In this document: piece after piece, positions 19,125-28,632 of the stretch
How positions within the stretch are numbered: position 1 is the first letter of the stretch
How the letters are laid out: each line of letters opens with the position of its first letter
Source: Rhizobiaceae bacterium
GTDB lineage: Bacteria; Pseudomonadota; Alphaproteobacteria; Rhizobiales; Rhizobiaceae
NCBI GenBank assembly: GCA_017643025.1
Contig: JAEPOG010000005.1
Span: 434,001-498,000 of the forward strand
Direction: 5' to 3'
DNA: 64,000 nucleotides
The notes under the pieces: model-generated
Database searches by the model: none
Told to the model about the DNA's origin: nothing
What the model saw: only the letters and a program-made list of their open reading frames with translations
Program-made: the position numbers and the translations under genes

Positions 19125-20315
19125 ATGAGCGATCAGGGCACCAATGGAGGAGCGGTACCGGGGCGGCCAAACGCACCGGGGGTCATTGTGCCTAGGTCGG
19201 CATCCGAATCGCTGCGCCCGGAGGCGGGAACGCCGCCGCCGCGTCGCTCGCGCCGTGCCCGCAACCAGTTCGTCGTATTTCTCAATTTCGTTCTTTCGGC
19301 CGTGATTTTCGTCACACTCGCTGGCGGCGCCGCCATCTATTTTGGCGCCCGCGAATTCGAGGAACCCGGTCCGCTGAACGCGACCGACACCATTCTGGTT
19401 CGCCCCAGCACAAGCGTCGCCGAAATCGGCACCCAGCTCGAGCGCCTCGGCATGATCAGCGACGCACGCATCTTCCGTCTCGGCGTCCGCGCCTTTGGCG
19501 GCGATGCGACGCTGAAGGCCGGCGAATACGAGATCAAGGCCAGCGCCTCCATGCGCGACATCATGGAGCTGATGCAGAGCGGCAAGTCGGTTCAGTATTC
19601 GGTGACTATCCCCGAAGGCATGACCGTCTGGCAGGCCTTCCAGCGCATCGCGGCCACCGAGGAACTGACCGGCGATCTGCCCGATGAACTGCCGCCGGAG
19701 GGCAGCCTCGCGGCCGATACGCTGCGCTTCACCCGCGGCATGGAGCGTCAGGCGATTGTTGACAAGCTCGTGACGGATCAACGGGAGCTGGTGCAGTCTA
19801 TCTGGGAGCGCCGCGATCCCGACCTGCCCATCAAGGACATCAACGAGTTCGTCACGCTCGCTTCGATCGTGGAGAAGGAAACCGGTCGCGCCGACGAGCG
19901 GCCGCAGGTCGCCAGCGTGTTCATAAACAGGCTGCGCCGCGGCATGCGGCTGCAGTCAGACCCGACGATCATCTACGGCATATTCGGCGGCGCCGGAAAA
20001 CCGCCGGACAGGCCGATCTACCAGTCTGACATCGACAAGCCGACGGCCTACAACACCTACACCATCAACGGTCTGCCGCCGGGTCCGATTGCCAATCCCG
20101 GCCGCGCAGCACTCGAGGCGGTCGCCAATCCGTCCGAGACCAAATTCCTCTATTTCGTGGCCGACGGCACCGGTGGCCACGTATTCGCCGAGTCGCTGGA
20201 AGAGCACAACGCCAACGTTGCCCGCTACCGTCAGTTCCAGCGTGCGCAGGAGGAAGCCGCCAGGGCGGCTGCCGAGCAAGCCGAGGAAGACGGCGAGGCG
20301 GCAACCGGCAACTAG
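19125..20315 (+). CDS. mltG: Endolytic murein transglycosylase MltG
   Basis: Cleaves nascent peptidoglycan strands to set glycan length. It has 396 residues. A cytoplasmic basic/proline tail of about 45 residues precedes a single membrane helix (FVVFLNFVLSAVIFVTLAGG). A LysM-like region is followed by the YceG domain. The catalytic motif is IVEKETGRADER with EKET at 250-253. The C-terminal tail is rich in Ala and Glu. The fabF-mltG link is common in Alphaproteobacteria. Confidence 0.95.
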   Translation: MSDQGTNGGAVPGRPNAPGVIVPRSASESLRPEAGTPPPRRSRRARNQFVVFLNFVLSAVIFVTLAGGAAIYFGAREFEEPGPLNATDTILVRPSTSVAEIGTQLERLGMISDARIFRLGVRAFGGDATLKAGEYEIKASASMRDIMELMQSGKSVQYSVTIPEGMTVWQAFQRIAATEELTGDLPDELPPEGSLAADTLRFTRGMERQAIVDKLVTDQRELVQSIWERRDPDLPIKDINEFVTLASIVEKETGRADERPQVASVFINRLRRGMRLQSDPTIIYGIFGGAGKPPDRPIYQSDIDKPTAYNTYTINGLPPGPIANPGRAALEAVANPSETKFLYFVADGTGGHVFAESLEEHNANVARYRQFQRAQEEAARAAAEQAEEDGEAATGN

Positions 20316-20380
20316 GCCCTCCCGAGGGCAGCCAATTCCAAAGGAATCGGATAGGTTGCGCGCAGCTTGGGGGTTTCGCG

Positions 20381-21271
20381 ATGGCTCTGCAAAGCATGAC
20401 GGGCTTCGCCCGCGCTGCTGGTGAGTGCCGGGATACTGTGATTGTCTGGGAACTGAGGTCTGTCAACGGCCGCGGTCTGGACGCGCGCCTGCGCCTGCCT
20501 CCGGGAAGCGAAAGGCTGGAACCTGCCGTCCGCCAGGCCATCCAGGCGGGTTTTTCGCGCGGCAATATACAGGCTGCCTTGTCGCTCTCGGCCGCCCCGG
20601 GCGTCACGCAGAAGCCGGCGGTCAACGAGGCGCTTCTCGCCGAACTCGCCGCCTATTCGCGCAATCTGCAAGAGCAGCACGGCCTGGCGCCCGCCAGCGC
20701 CGACGGCCTGCTAGCACTGCGCGGCGTCATCGAATTCCCCGACGCGATAACCTCCGATGAAGAACGCGAGGCGCTGGACGCGACCGTGCTCGCCGTGCTG
20801 GCGGAAGCCATCGAGGCGTTGGCAAGCGCCCGTGCGGCAGAAGGCGCAGCGCTTGGCGACTTGCTTGGCAAGCAGATCGCGGCAATCGAGGAGCTGACCC
20901 GCAAGGCCGAGGCCGATCCCTCGCGCGAACCGGCCGCCATCCGCGCCAGGCTGGCCGAACAGGTGGCGCAGCTTCTCTCGGCATCGACCCAGTTGGATGA
21001 GGCGAGGCTGCATGCCGAGGCTGCTTTCCTTGCCACCAAGGCCGACATTCGCGAAGAGATTGACCGGCTCTATACCCATGTCGCGTCGGGCCGCTCGCTG
21101 CTGGCCGGCGGCGGCGCGGTCGGGCGCAAGCTCGAATTCCTTGCGCAGGAGTTTAACCGGGAAGCAAACACCTTGTGCTCAAAGTCCAACGCATCGTCGG
21201 TGACCGCGATCGGGCTGGAGCTCAAGGCCGTCGTCGATCAGTTCCGCGAACAGGTTCAGAATCTGGAATGA
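20381..21271 (+). CDS. yicC: YicC/YloC family endoribonuclease
   Basis: A 296-residue protein beginning [20 protein letters not shown], the conserved YicC N-terminus (SMTGF). The C-terminal domain ends with the family signature [18 protein letters not shown]. Members act as hexameric endoribonucleases in RNA turnover. Its last bases overlap the gmk start (ATGA), so the two are co-translated, as in many bacteria. Confidence 0.95.
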   Translation: MALQSMTGFARAAGECRDTVIVWELRSVNGRGLDARLRLPPGSERLEPAVRQAIQAGFSRGNIQAALSLSAAPGVTQKPAVNEALLAELAAYSRNLQEQHGLAPASADGLLALRGVIEFPDAITSDEEREALDATVLAVLAEAIEALASARAAEGAALGDLLGKQIAAIEELTRKAEADPSREPAAIRARLAEQVAQLLSASTQLDEARLHAEAAFLATKADIREEIDRLYTHVASGRSLLAGGGAVGRKLEFLAQEFNREANTLCSKSNASSVTAIGLELKAVVDQFREQVQNLE

Positions 21272-21930
21272 ACGAGAGCATCAAGCCGCCTCCCATGCAG
21301 ATCCGCCGCCGCGGCTTGATGCTGGTTCTTTCCTCGCCGTCCGGCGCCGGCAAATCCACCATCGCGCGCAATCTGCTGGAGGACGACAAGGGCTTCGAGC
21401 TGTCCGTCAGCTACACCACGCGCCAGCGGCGCGGCTCGGAAATCGACGGCGTCCACTACCATTTCGTCGGCCGGCGTGAATTCGAGCGCCTGCGCGACGG
21501 CGACGCTTTGCTCGAATGGGCTGAGGTGCACGGCAATTTCTACGCAACGCCGCGCGAGCCTGCCGAGGCGGCGATGGCCGAGGGCCGCGATATGCTGTTC
21601 GACATCGACTGGCAGGGCGCGGACCAGTTGCGCGACAAGCTGCCGGCCGACGTCGTTTCGGTCTTCATCCTGCCGCCCTCGATGAGCGAGCTGAAGGCCC
21701 GGTTGATGCGCCGCGCCGAGGATCAGGAAAAAGTCATCGAGCAGCGGCTGAAGAACGCCCGCGACGAGATCGAGCACTGGCGCAAGTACGACTATGTCGT
21801 CGTCAACGACGATCTCGACCGCGCCTTCCATGCCGTCCAGTGCATCGTCGCCGCCGAGCGCCTGCGCCGCGACCGTCGCTCCGGCCTGTTCGATTTCGTC
21901 AGCGGGTTGCTCGACGAGAAACTCGGCTAG
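21268..21930 (+). CDS. gmk: Guanylate kinase
   Basis: Phosphorylates GMP to GDP. It has 220 residues. The P-loop [10 protein letters not shown] lies at 22-31, then [20 protein letters not shown] (GMP binding) and the LID segment [14 protein letters not shown]. The ATG at 21268 overlaps the yicC stop. The gene ends 11 bases before the convergent ASCH gene. Confidence 0.97.
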   Translation: MNESIKPPPMQIRRRGLMLVLSSPSGAGKSTIARNLLEDDKGFELSVSYTTRQRRGSEIDGVHYHFVGRREFERLRDGDALLEWAEVHGNFYATPREPAEAAMAEGRDMLFDIDWQGADQLRDKLPADVVSVFILPPSMSELKARLMRRAEDQEKVIEQRLKNARDEIEHWRKYDYVVVNDDLDRAFHAVQCIVAAERLRRDRRSGLFDFVSGLLDEKLG

Positions 21931-21940
21931 ATACCTGCCG

Positions 21941-22282
21941 TCAGCCTGGAAAATCCGCCCGTTTGGCCGTCTCCGCCGGGCTCAGATGCTCGACGATCTG
22001 CACCTCATCGTCCCAGTTGATGCCCGGGTAGTGCTCGCGCATGCCTGAAAGCATGACATCCCTGGACCAGTCCTCCTCTCTTCCGAGGTAGGAAGCGGCC
22101 TGCGACAGGGGAAGGCGCGCGCATTTCGTCACATAGACGATAGCGGTCCTGCCCGCATCGCCGTCGTGGATGTAGCGCATGAAGCCTGGAACGATTGTGA
22201 TTTCGCGCCAGCGAATTGTCGCCCGCTTCTCGCCCGACAGGATTTCAGGGAATAACCTGCCGACCACCCGAAGCGACTGCAT
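21941..22282 (-). CDS. ASCH domain protein
   Basis: A 113-residue protein. The stretch FPEILSGEKRATIRWREITI and the following beta-rich YIHDGDAGRTAIVYVTKCAR fit an ASCH domain, a PUA-like fold thought to bind RNA or act as a small-molecule hydrolase. The start codon overlaps the rsmA stop by one base (TGATG), making it the last gene of the lptF-lptG-lptD-surA-pdxA-rsmA group. Position next to an rRNA methyltransferase is compatible with an RNA-linked role, but the function is unknown. Confidence 0.8.
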   Translation of the reverse strand: MQSLRVVGRLFPEILSGEKRATIRWREITIVPGFMRYIHDGDAGRTAIVYVTKCARLPLSQAASYLGREEDWSRDVMLSGMREHYPGINWDDEVQIVEHLSPAETAKRADFPG

Positions 22283-23124
22283 CAGTTCGCTCCATCCCGC
22301 GCGAGGTTAGCCAGTCGCACAAACTCCTCCACCGAAAGCGTCTCCGCGCGTCGCGTCGGGTCGATGCCAGCACGCTCCAGCAGCGCCTCGCCACCCAGGG
22401 ACTTGAGGCTCTGGCGCAGCATCTTCCGCCGCTGTCCGAAGGCGGCCTGCGTCACGCGCTCCATCGATTTCAGCTCGGCCTCCAGCGGCGCTATGCGTGG
22501 CTCCAGCCGCACCACAGCGGACGTCACATTGGGCGGCGGCGTGAACGCCTGTCTCGGCACCTCGAACAGGATACGCGCTTCGGTGCGCCAGCCGCAGAGC
22601 ACGCCGAGCCGGCCATATGCGCCGCTGCCAGGCGCTGCAACGATGCGTTCGGCCACCTCTCGCTGAAACATCAGCGTCAGCGAGCGCCAGAAAGGCGGCC
22701 ACTCCTGCGTCGCGATCCAGCGCACCAGCAGCTCGGTGCCGATATTGTAGGGCAGGTTGGCCGCGATGCGGACATCGCCGTTGGCACCGGCAAGAGCGGC
22801 GAACTCGGTCTTCAGCGCGTCGCCTTCCACGATCTCCAACCTGCCGGGATAGTGCGCGCCGATCTCCTCGAGCGCCGCTATGCAGCGCCGGTCGCGTTCG
22901 ATTGCGATGACACGTCTCGCACCGTTCGCCAGCAGCCCCCGCGTCAGGCCACCGGGGCCCGGACCAACCTCGATCATAGTCGCACCGTCCAGCGGACCCG
23001 CCGCACGCGCGATCTTTCCCGTCAGGTTGAGATCGAGAAGGAAGTTCTGCCCAAGTTCCTTGCGCGCGCTGAGCCCGTGCCGCGCTATCACCTCGCGCAG
23101 CGGCGGCAGGCCGTCGGCGCTCAT
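22282..23124 (-). CDS. rsmA: 16S rRNA (adenine1518/1519-N6) dimethyltransferase
   Basis: KsgA-type methyltransferase that dimethylates two adjacent adenines at the 3' end of 16S rRNA during 30S maturation. It has 280 residues. It shows [12 protein letters not shown], the SAM motif [14 protein letters not shown], and the catalytic [11 protein letters not shown]. The ATG overlaps the pdxA stop by 4 bases and the stop touches the ASCH gene start, so all three are coupled. Confidence 0.97.
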   Translation of the reverse strand: MSADGLPPLREVIARHGLSARKELGQNFLLDLNLTGKIARAAGPLDGATMIEVGPGPGGLTRGLLANGARRVIAIERDRRCIAALEEIGAHYPGRLEIVEGDALKTEFAALAGANGDVRIAANLPYNIGTELLVRWIATQEWPPFWRSLTLMFQREVAERIVAAPGSGAYGRLGVLCGWRTEARILFEVPRQAFTPPPNVTSAVVRLEPRIAPLEAELKSMERVTQAAFGQRRKMLRQSLKSLGGEALLERAGIDPTRRAETLSVEEFVRLANLARDGAN

Positions 23125-24143
23125 GCCGACATTGCGCGATGCGCGGCCATTTCCGACGCCATGCGCAACGCGGCAATCAGGCTGTCGGGTTTGGCGATGC
23201 CCCTGCCGGCGATGTCGAACGCCGTGCCATGGTCGGGCGAGGTGCGGATGAAGGGCAGTCCGAGCGTCACGTTGACCGCGCTGTCGAAGGCGAGCGTCTT
23301 GGCCGGAATGAGCGCCTGGTCATGATACATGCATATCGCGGCGTCATAGCCGGCACGCGCTTCGGCGTGGAACATCGTGTCGGCGGGCAGGGGGCCGCGC
23401 GCATCGATACCTTCCACAACAAGTGCCGACACAGCAGGGGCGATGACCGCACCGTCCTCGCTGCCAAGAGCCCCGCCTTCGCCAGCGTGCGGGTTGAGGC
23501 CCGATATCGCGAGCCTCGGCGCGGCGATGCCGAAATCGCGCTTGAGCGCGGCGTACACGACCCGCCCTGTTTCGACGATGGCTTCTTTGGTGAGTGCTGC
23601 CGGTACCTCGTGCAACGGAATGTGTATGGTAACGGGCACGGTGCGCAGCTCAGACCCGGCGATCATCATCACCGGATTGGCGCTTTCTCCGAAAAGGGTC
23701 TGCGCCAGATGGCCGAGATATTCCGTATGCCCGGGATACCCGAAGCCGGCGGCGTACAGCGCCTTCTTGGCAATGGGATTGGTGACCAGCGCGGCAGCCT
23801 GTCTATCGCGCACATAGCCGGCGCATCGGTCGATCGACTCGATAACCCCCTGGGCGTTCTCCGGCGCGGGCATGCCTGGTCGGTTTTGCAGCCGCCGTTC
23901 AAGAGGAACTACGGGCAGGGCGCCGGAAAACAGCCGCTCCGCCTCTGTCGGGTCGCATTCGGCAACAGTGAGGTCGACGCCGGCCGCGCGTGCGCGCTCA
24001 ACCGTGAGCGCCGGGTCGCCAACCAGGAAAAACGGGGGGGTGCCGTTTTCGGCCCGGCGCAGCCACGCCATTGCCGAAATCTCGGGGCCGATGCCCGACG
24101 GTTCGCCGCAACTCAGTGCGAGCGGTCCTTCGCCCCCGTGCAT
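23121..24143 (-). CDS. pdxA: 4-hydroxythreonine-4-phosphate dehydrogenase
   Basis: NAD-dependent oxidation step in de novo pyridoxal phosphate synthesis. It has 340 residues. Conserved stretches include [15 protein letters not shown] at the N-terminus, the TNPIAKKAL segment, GHTEYLGHL with a metal-binding His, and [16 protein letters not shown] followed by [16 protein letters not shown] near the C-terminus. It sits 10 bases after the surA-like gene and overlaps rsmA by 4, matching the widespread surA-pdxA-rsmA order. Confidence 0.97.
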   Translation of the reverse strand: MHGGEGPLALSCGEPSGIGPEISAMAWLRRAENGTPPFFLVGDPALTVERARAAGVDLTVAECDPTEAERLFSGALPVVPLERRLQNRPGMPAPENAQGVIESIDRCAGYVRDRQAAALVTNPIAKKALYAAGFGYPGHTEYLGHLAQTLFGESANPVMMIAGSELRTVPVTIHIPLHEVPAALTKEAIVETGRVVYAALKRDFGIAAPRLAISGLNPHAGEGGALGSEDGAVIAPAVSALVVEGIDARGPLPADTMFHAEARAGYDAAICMYHDQALIPAKTLAFDSAVNVTLGLPFIRTSPDHGTAFDIAGRGIAKPDSLIAALRMASEMAAHRAMSA

Positions 24144-24153
24144 TGTCGCTGGA

Positions 24154-25086
24154 TCAGCGTTCGGCGATCTGCGCCCTTTCGCGCAGCTCCGCCGTATAGG
24201 TGTCGCTAAGTTCTTCTTGCTGCGACGCGCCGCCCTGGGCTTGCTGCTGCTGGAAAAGCAGTTGCGCCACGCGGTCGTCGGATGCCTGCCGCGTGCTGCA
24301 GATCAGCAGAAATTCGACCCCGCGCTCCGTCTCGCGCGCCGTGGTCGGCCCGCTGGTGCCTGCTGCCTTGACGGGGTCCGCCCATTCCGGCGGCAGCTCG
24401 GGCTCAAGCACCCGGCCGAGATCGCGCACGGTGACGTCAATCATGGTCTTGGCGACTTCGCGCGAGCTGTCGCAGCTGGCCATGCTGCCGCGCAGCTGCT
24501 GAGCTTCCCGCTTGCGCCGGCCGAGAATCGAGCTGCGCTCGCGTTCCGGCACCACCAGGATAACCTGCTGCAGGATGTATTCGGTGGTCGATGGTTTCTG
24601 GCCGTCCTGCATCATGGCCCGAATGGCGTCCTGCGCGCTCTGCCCCTGGGCGGTTGCGCGCCTCGATACCGCCTGGCCCCAGCCCATCTGTGCGCGGATA
24701 AACTCGCGAAAGTGCTCCTTGGTGACGCCTGCCTGGCCAAGAATGCCGTCCATCTGGCGCACGCTCATGTTGTTGGACTGTGCGAAACGCTCATAGGCCT
24801 GATCGACCTGTTGGTTGCCGATATTGATGCCGACCCGGCGCGCTTCCTGAGTGCGCAGCGCCTGGTTGATCATCTCGTCGGCGGCTACCTGGTTGAGATT
24901 GCCGCCTCGCTGCATGAGCCGCAGCAACGCCACGCGGCGCTGGATGTCGATGGTCGTGATCGGTTCGCTGTTGACCACATATTTGACTTCAGCCGCGAGC
25001 GCTGGCGCCGTCGTCGCCACTTGCGCGGCGAGCGCGACAACAACGGCGAGTATGGCCCCGGAGAGCGATTTGCGGATCGAAGTCAT
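24154..25086 (-). CDS. surA: SurA-like periplasmic chaperone / peptidyl-prolyl isomerase
   Basis: A 310-residue protein with signal peptide ([20 protein letters not shown], cleavage after ALA near residue 33). The SurA N-terminal helical domain follows, including [15 protein letters not shown] and [11 protein letters not shown]. The second half resembles a parvulin domain ([23 protein letters not shown]) but lacks the well-conserved glycine-rich GGDLG loop, so isomerase activity is doubtful. ATG 25086 is chosen for its GGAAC upstream and signal peptide; ATG 25104 and 25110 are alternatives. It lies between lptD and pdxA. Role: folding of outer membrane proteins such as LptD. Confidence 0.85.
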   Translation of the reverse strand: MTSIRKSLSGAILAVVVALAAQVATTAPALAAEVKYVVNSEPITTIDIQRRVALLRLMQRGGNLNQVAADEMINQALRTQEARRVGINIGNQQVDQAYERFAQSNNMSVRQMDGILGQAGVTKEHFREFIRAQMGWGQAVSRRATAQGQSAQDAIRAMMQDGQKPSTTEYILQQVILVVPERERSSILGRRKREAQQLRGSMASCDSSREVAKTMIDVTVRDLGRVLEPELPPEWADPVKAAGTSGPTTARETERGVEFLLICSTRQASDDRVAQLLFQQQQAQGGASQQEELSDTYTAELRERAQIAER

Positions 25087-25195
25087 GAATTCAGTTCCGT
25101 TCATTGACATGCTGGCAGAAAGCTGGACCACCGTCCATGGGCCAATTTTGGGGCGAAAGCTAGGCTTCTGGCCATTGGCCGCTAGCGCGCCGACG

Positions 25196-27547
25196 TCAGT
25201 CGGCCGAAATGGAACCCGGGCTGACATCACCGATTGTGCGGAACGAGAACCTCAGTGCGAACGAGGTGTCGACATCGGCTGTCGTCGAACTGCGGGACTG
25301 TGAGGCGGTAAATGCGAACGTGAAGCACTCGTCGTCATACCTGAACCCGATCGAGTTGCGCAGAAGTTTTGCCGCCACGAAGTCGTAGGTTGCAGAGCCG
25401 AATACCTGCCAGAATTCATGGACCCGGGCCGTTGCGCTTGCCGTCACCTGGTGCCGGTCAACGGCATAGCCATAGAGAGGCTGCGCCTGGATGTAGGCGT
25501 AGCTGCCGCTGACCGAGACCGGTCCCACACTGGCGCGCGTCTGCACGTCGATCCGGCGCAACGCCAGCGTCGTTTCGTCGAGCCTCGCGCCCACAGACAC
25601 AGCGGTGCCGTTGCTGGCCGCCAGGCCGACCATGCCGACATAGTCGGAGCGTGCAGTCTCAAGCCCCGAGAATGCGCCGGCATTGACGAAATCGGGCGCG
25701 CCGAAGGAGTTGACGCCCGCAAGGTGGAAGGATTGGCCGAAGATGGCATTGGCCGTCCACCCATTCGCGAAGATGCCTGAATAGCGAATGCCGACATTGG
25801 CGCGCGTGCCGCCCTCGACCCGGTCCCAGCCGGAGAACTTGTCGCGTTCGAACAGCGTGGTCGCATCGAAGACCATGCTCTGCGCGTCTTCGTTGGGAAT
25901 GCCCAGCGTGCCCACGAAGCTCTCGTTGGGACGCGCGAATATCTGCGCGACCGGCTCCACGACATGAGACGAATTCTGGGTTGCGAACACGATCGGCCAG
26001 CGGACTTCGAGCCCGGCCGTCGCCATGTAGCGCAGATAGGTCGGTCGCTGGTCGACCGGCACTGGAACGCCCCCGATGGTCGAGCCGGCAACCGTGGCCA
26101 TAGTCGCCGCCGAAAGATTGGCGAAGATCGCGTCGCCGCGCGCGTGGAGCACGGGCGTCAGCACAAGGCCGCCGGGAACCACTACGCTGCGTTTCCACTC
26201 CGCTTCGGCGGTGAGCCTTGTCATATTGCCTTGCGCGCCGGGGATGTTCGTCCCGGCAACAAGGCTCGTAGGCACCGTCGCGAGTGCGCCGCGCCTGGTA
26301 TGCTGGACATTGACGTCGACATTGAGCTCGCCGCCGGCCACCGGGCTGTCTGGTGTGAACGAGTAATCGAACTGCGGAAGCACCCAGGGCTGCAGTTCAT
26401 GACGCCCGAAAAGTGCCGATTCCTGCACCTGGAAACGCATCGTCCGAACGTCCAGATAGTTCCTGCCGTTCAACCCGGTAAGGTAAATTTCGTCCCGGTG
26501 GACGCCGTCATCGAAATTCGGAATGCCGTAGGTGAGCGAGAAGTTCTTGTCGCTCTGGGCCATCAGGTTCCAGCCAAACACCCAGCGCGGGTTGATGCGG
26601 AAATGGCCAGTCGTTCCGACCATGCCGCGCAGCCGGTTGGTTGCATCGGTGGTGCCTGCGGAAAACAGGCCGGGACGACGCTGGTAGATGCCGGCCGCCG
26701 TGATCGTGTAGCTGCCGTTGTTGAATTGCTGGCGCCATTCGGCTTCGGCGAGGAAACCTTGTTGAGTGTACCCGGTGACGGTCGTCGTCAGGTCGTGAGA
26801 GGGCGAAAGTGCCCAGTAGTAGGGCTGCCTGAGGCCGAAACCGAGTTTCGTATTCCAGTTGAAACCGGGGAACAGGAAACCGGACTTGCGCTTCACCGTG
26901 TGGTCCGGGATTTCGAATGCCGGAAAGAAGGCTATCGGCATGCCGAACAGCTCCATCCGCGGCCGGATGAAGCGGATCGTCTTTTCCTTGCCGTTCCAGA
27001 TGATCTTGGTCGAACGGATGCGCCATAGCGGCGGCTTGTCAGGATTTTCCTCGCAGGGTTCGCAGGCTGTGTAGACGCCCCTGTTGAACGTCGTGATATC
27101 GCCGTCGCGCCGCTCCGCGCTCTCGGATGCGAAATAGGTCTTGTCGGTTGTCTCGATCCTGAGCGCGTTGATGAAACCTGCACTCAAATCGTCCGTGACG
27201 TCGATCTCGTCGGCGGTGCTGCGATTGCCCTCGCGATCGACGATCTGCACATTGCCATAGGCAACCAGCCTGCGGCCGGCGCGGTAGAAGATGACGCGCT
27301 GCGCGACGAGGCGCGTTCCGTTGTAGTCGATCCTCACATTGCCGGCGGCGGTGATGGTATCGGCGTCATTGTCGTAGGTAAGCGTATCGGCCTCGAGCAG
27401 CATCTGCCCGCCGCCCTGTTCGGTTCCTGCCTGGGCCAAGGCGGCATGCTGCGGCAAGCCGAACAGAACCACGCCGGTCAGCGCTGCCGCCGCCGTTACA
27501 CGAAGGGCGCAGCCTGCCAGAATTCGGGCGGCGGACGCGATCCCCAC
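25196..27547 (-). CDS. lptD: LPS assembly outer-membrane protein LptD
   Basis: The beta-barrel that inserts lipopolysaccharide into the outer leaflet. It has 783 residues: signal peptide, an N-terminal OstA/jellyroll domain (MLLEADTLTYDNDADTITAA onward), then a long beta-barrel region ending in an aromatic-poor strand. The start is GTG at 27547. GGAGGA lies 8 bases upstream and the lptG stop overlaps it (TAGTG). The longer frame opens at a TTG in 27613 inside lptG and lacks such a site. Follows lptF and lptG in one operon. Confidence 0.95.
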   Translation of the reverse strand: MGIASAARILAGCALRVTAAAALTGVVLFGLPQHAALAQAGTEQGGGQMLLEADTLTYDNDADTITAAGNVRIDYNGTRLVAQRVIFYRAGRRLVAYGNVQIVDREGNRSTADEIDVTDDLSAGFINALRIETTDKTYFASESAERRDGDITTFNRGVYTACEPCEENPDKPPLWRIRSTKIIWNGKEKTIRFIRPRMELFGMPIAFFPAFEIPDHTVKRKSGFLFPGFNWNTKLGFGLRQPYYWALSPSHDLTTTVTGYTQQGFLAEAEWRQQFNNGSYTITAAGIYQRRPGLFSAGTTDATNRLRGMVGTTGHFRINPRWVFGWNLMAQSDKNFSLTYGIPNFDDGVHRDEIYLTGLNGRNYLDVRTMRFQVQESALFGRHELQPWVLPQFDYSFTPDSPVAGGELNVDVNVQHTRRGALATVPTSLVAGTNIPGAQGNMTRLTAEAEWKRSVVVPGGLVLTPVLHARGDAIFANLSAATMATVAGSTIGGVPVPVDQRPTYLRYMATAGLEVRWPIVFATQNSSHVVEPVAQIFARPNESFVGTLGIPNEDAQSMVFDATTLFERDKFSGWDRVEGGTRANVGIRYSGIFANGWTANAIFGQSFHLAGVNSFGAPDFVNAGAFSGLETARSDYVGMVGLAASNGTAVSVGARLDETTLALRRIDVQTRASVGPVSVSGSYAYIQAQPLYGYAVDRHQVTASATARVHEFWQVFGSATYDFVAAKLLRNSIGFRYDDECFTFAFTASQSRSSTTADVDTSFALRFSFRTIGDVSPGSISAD

Positions 27548-28632
27548 TATCCGTCCTCCGTGTACAGCAGAAACGTCACCCCAAAAAACAATGCGGAAAT
27601 GACTGGCACCCAAGCTGCCATCACCGGCGCAACAAACCCAACGTTCCCGAATGCCGTGAATACGACCAGTGCGACATAAAGCAGAAAGCCCGCCAGGATG
27701 CCACCCAGAATCATGGACGTGAGTTGCCCCATTCGGTTGAATCGGAGGCTTACCGTAGCAGCGATCAGGGTCATCGCCACCAGCAGGGCGGGTAGCGCCA
27801 GCAACGAGTGGAAATGCATCGAGAAACGGTATGCAGGGATGCCCAGCGCTTCCGCCGCCGCAATCTTGCGAGGCAGTTCGTAGATCGGGATCGTCTGGTG
27901 GTCGGCGAAACGCTCTTCAACGTATTCCGGCTCGATACCCGACTTGATCTCGACCGAGTCGATTTCTTCGCTGACTTCATTGACGCTGGTTCTGCGCACG
28001 TTCTCGAGGCGCCAGGCGCCGTCGCTCAGTGTGGCCGACCTCGCGTCGTAGCGGGCGACAAGTGTTCCCTCGTTGTCAAACCGCAGGAATACGGCGTCGC
28101 CGAGCAGCAATCCGCGATTGGCCGTTTGTCCGGCGCCGATTATTGTCACGCCTTCGTCGGTGGTCTGGCGCAGCCATGGCCGGTCCCTGTCGGCCTCGGC
28201 CGCATCCCAGCCTCTAAAGGCGGTTTCCAGCACCTTGACCTGCTCAAGACAGTAAGCGGAGAGCGGATTGATCACCGTCACCGCGAATATGCCCACGACG
28301 AGGCTTGCAAGGCAGATCGGCGCCAGGAACTGCCAGGCGGAGAGGCCGCTGGCGCGCGCAATGACGAGTTCGGAGCGCCGGTTGAGCCCGTGCAGGGCGG
28401 CCATCGACGCAAAGAGCACAACCATCGGCCACACCAGCATGACGATGAAGGGCAGCCGCATGGCCGAGAAATAGAGCCCCTTCGCGGTGGTATAGCCCTC
28501 GATGCCGCCGGCGCGCCGCGCATATTCGGTGAAGTCGACCAGGAAGACGACAACCATGATCGCCGCCAGCACCTGCGCCAGCATGACGAGGTAGCGGCGC
28601 GTCAGGTAGGTCCACAGCGTGGCGCCCGTCAC
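27547..28632 (-). CDS. lptG: LPS export permease LptG
   Basis: One of two inner-membrane permeases of the LptB2FG LPS extractor. It has 361 residues, with three membrane helices near the N-terminus, a periplasmic beta-jellyroll of about 150 residues, and three helices near the C-terminus. It starts MTGATLWTYLTRRYLVMLAQ at a GTG codon (28632) overlapping the lptF stop (GTGA), with GGAGGG upstream. The stop overlaps the lptD start. Confidence 0.95.
   Translation of the reverse strand: MTGATLWTYLTRRYLVMLAQVLAAIMVVVFLVDFTEYARRAGGIEGYTTAKGLYFSAMRLPFIVMLVWPMVVLFASMAALHGLNRRSELVIARASGLSAWQFLAPICLASLVVGIFAVTVINPLSAYCLEQVKVLETAFRGWDAAEADRDRPWLRQTTDEGVTIIGAGQTANRGLLLGDAVFLRFDNEGTLVARYDARSATLSDGAWRLENVRRTSVNEVSEEIDSVEIKSGIEPEYVEERFADHQTIPIYELPRKIAAAEALGIPAYRFSMHFHSLLALPALLVAMTLIAATVSLRFNRMGQLTSMILGGILAGFLLYVALVVFTAFGNVGFVAPVMAAWVPVISALFFGVTFLLYTEDG

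Noticed and set aside
17892..19781. 629-residue frame antisense to fabF and mltG
   Set aside because: It is the complement of real, fully conserved genes in high-GC DNA, with no start signal or protein features.
23139..24209. 356-residue plus-strand frame across pdxA
   Set aside because: Shadow of pdxA; no conserved motif.
27548..27613. TTG start that would lengthen LptD by 22 residues
   Set aside because: It lies inside lptG and lacks a ribosome site; the GTG at 27547 has GGAGGA at good spacing and couples with the lptG stop.
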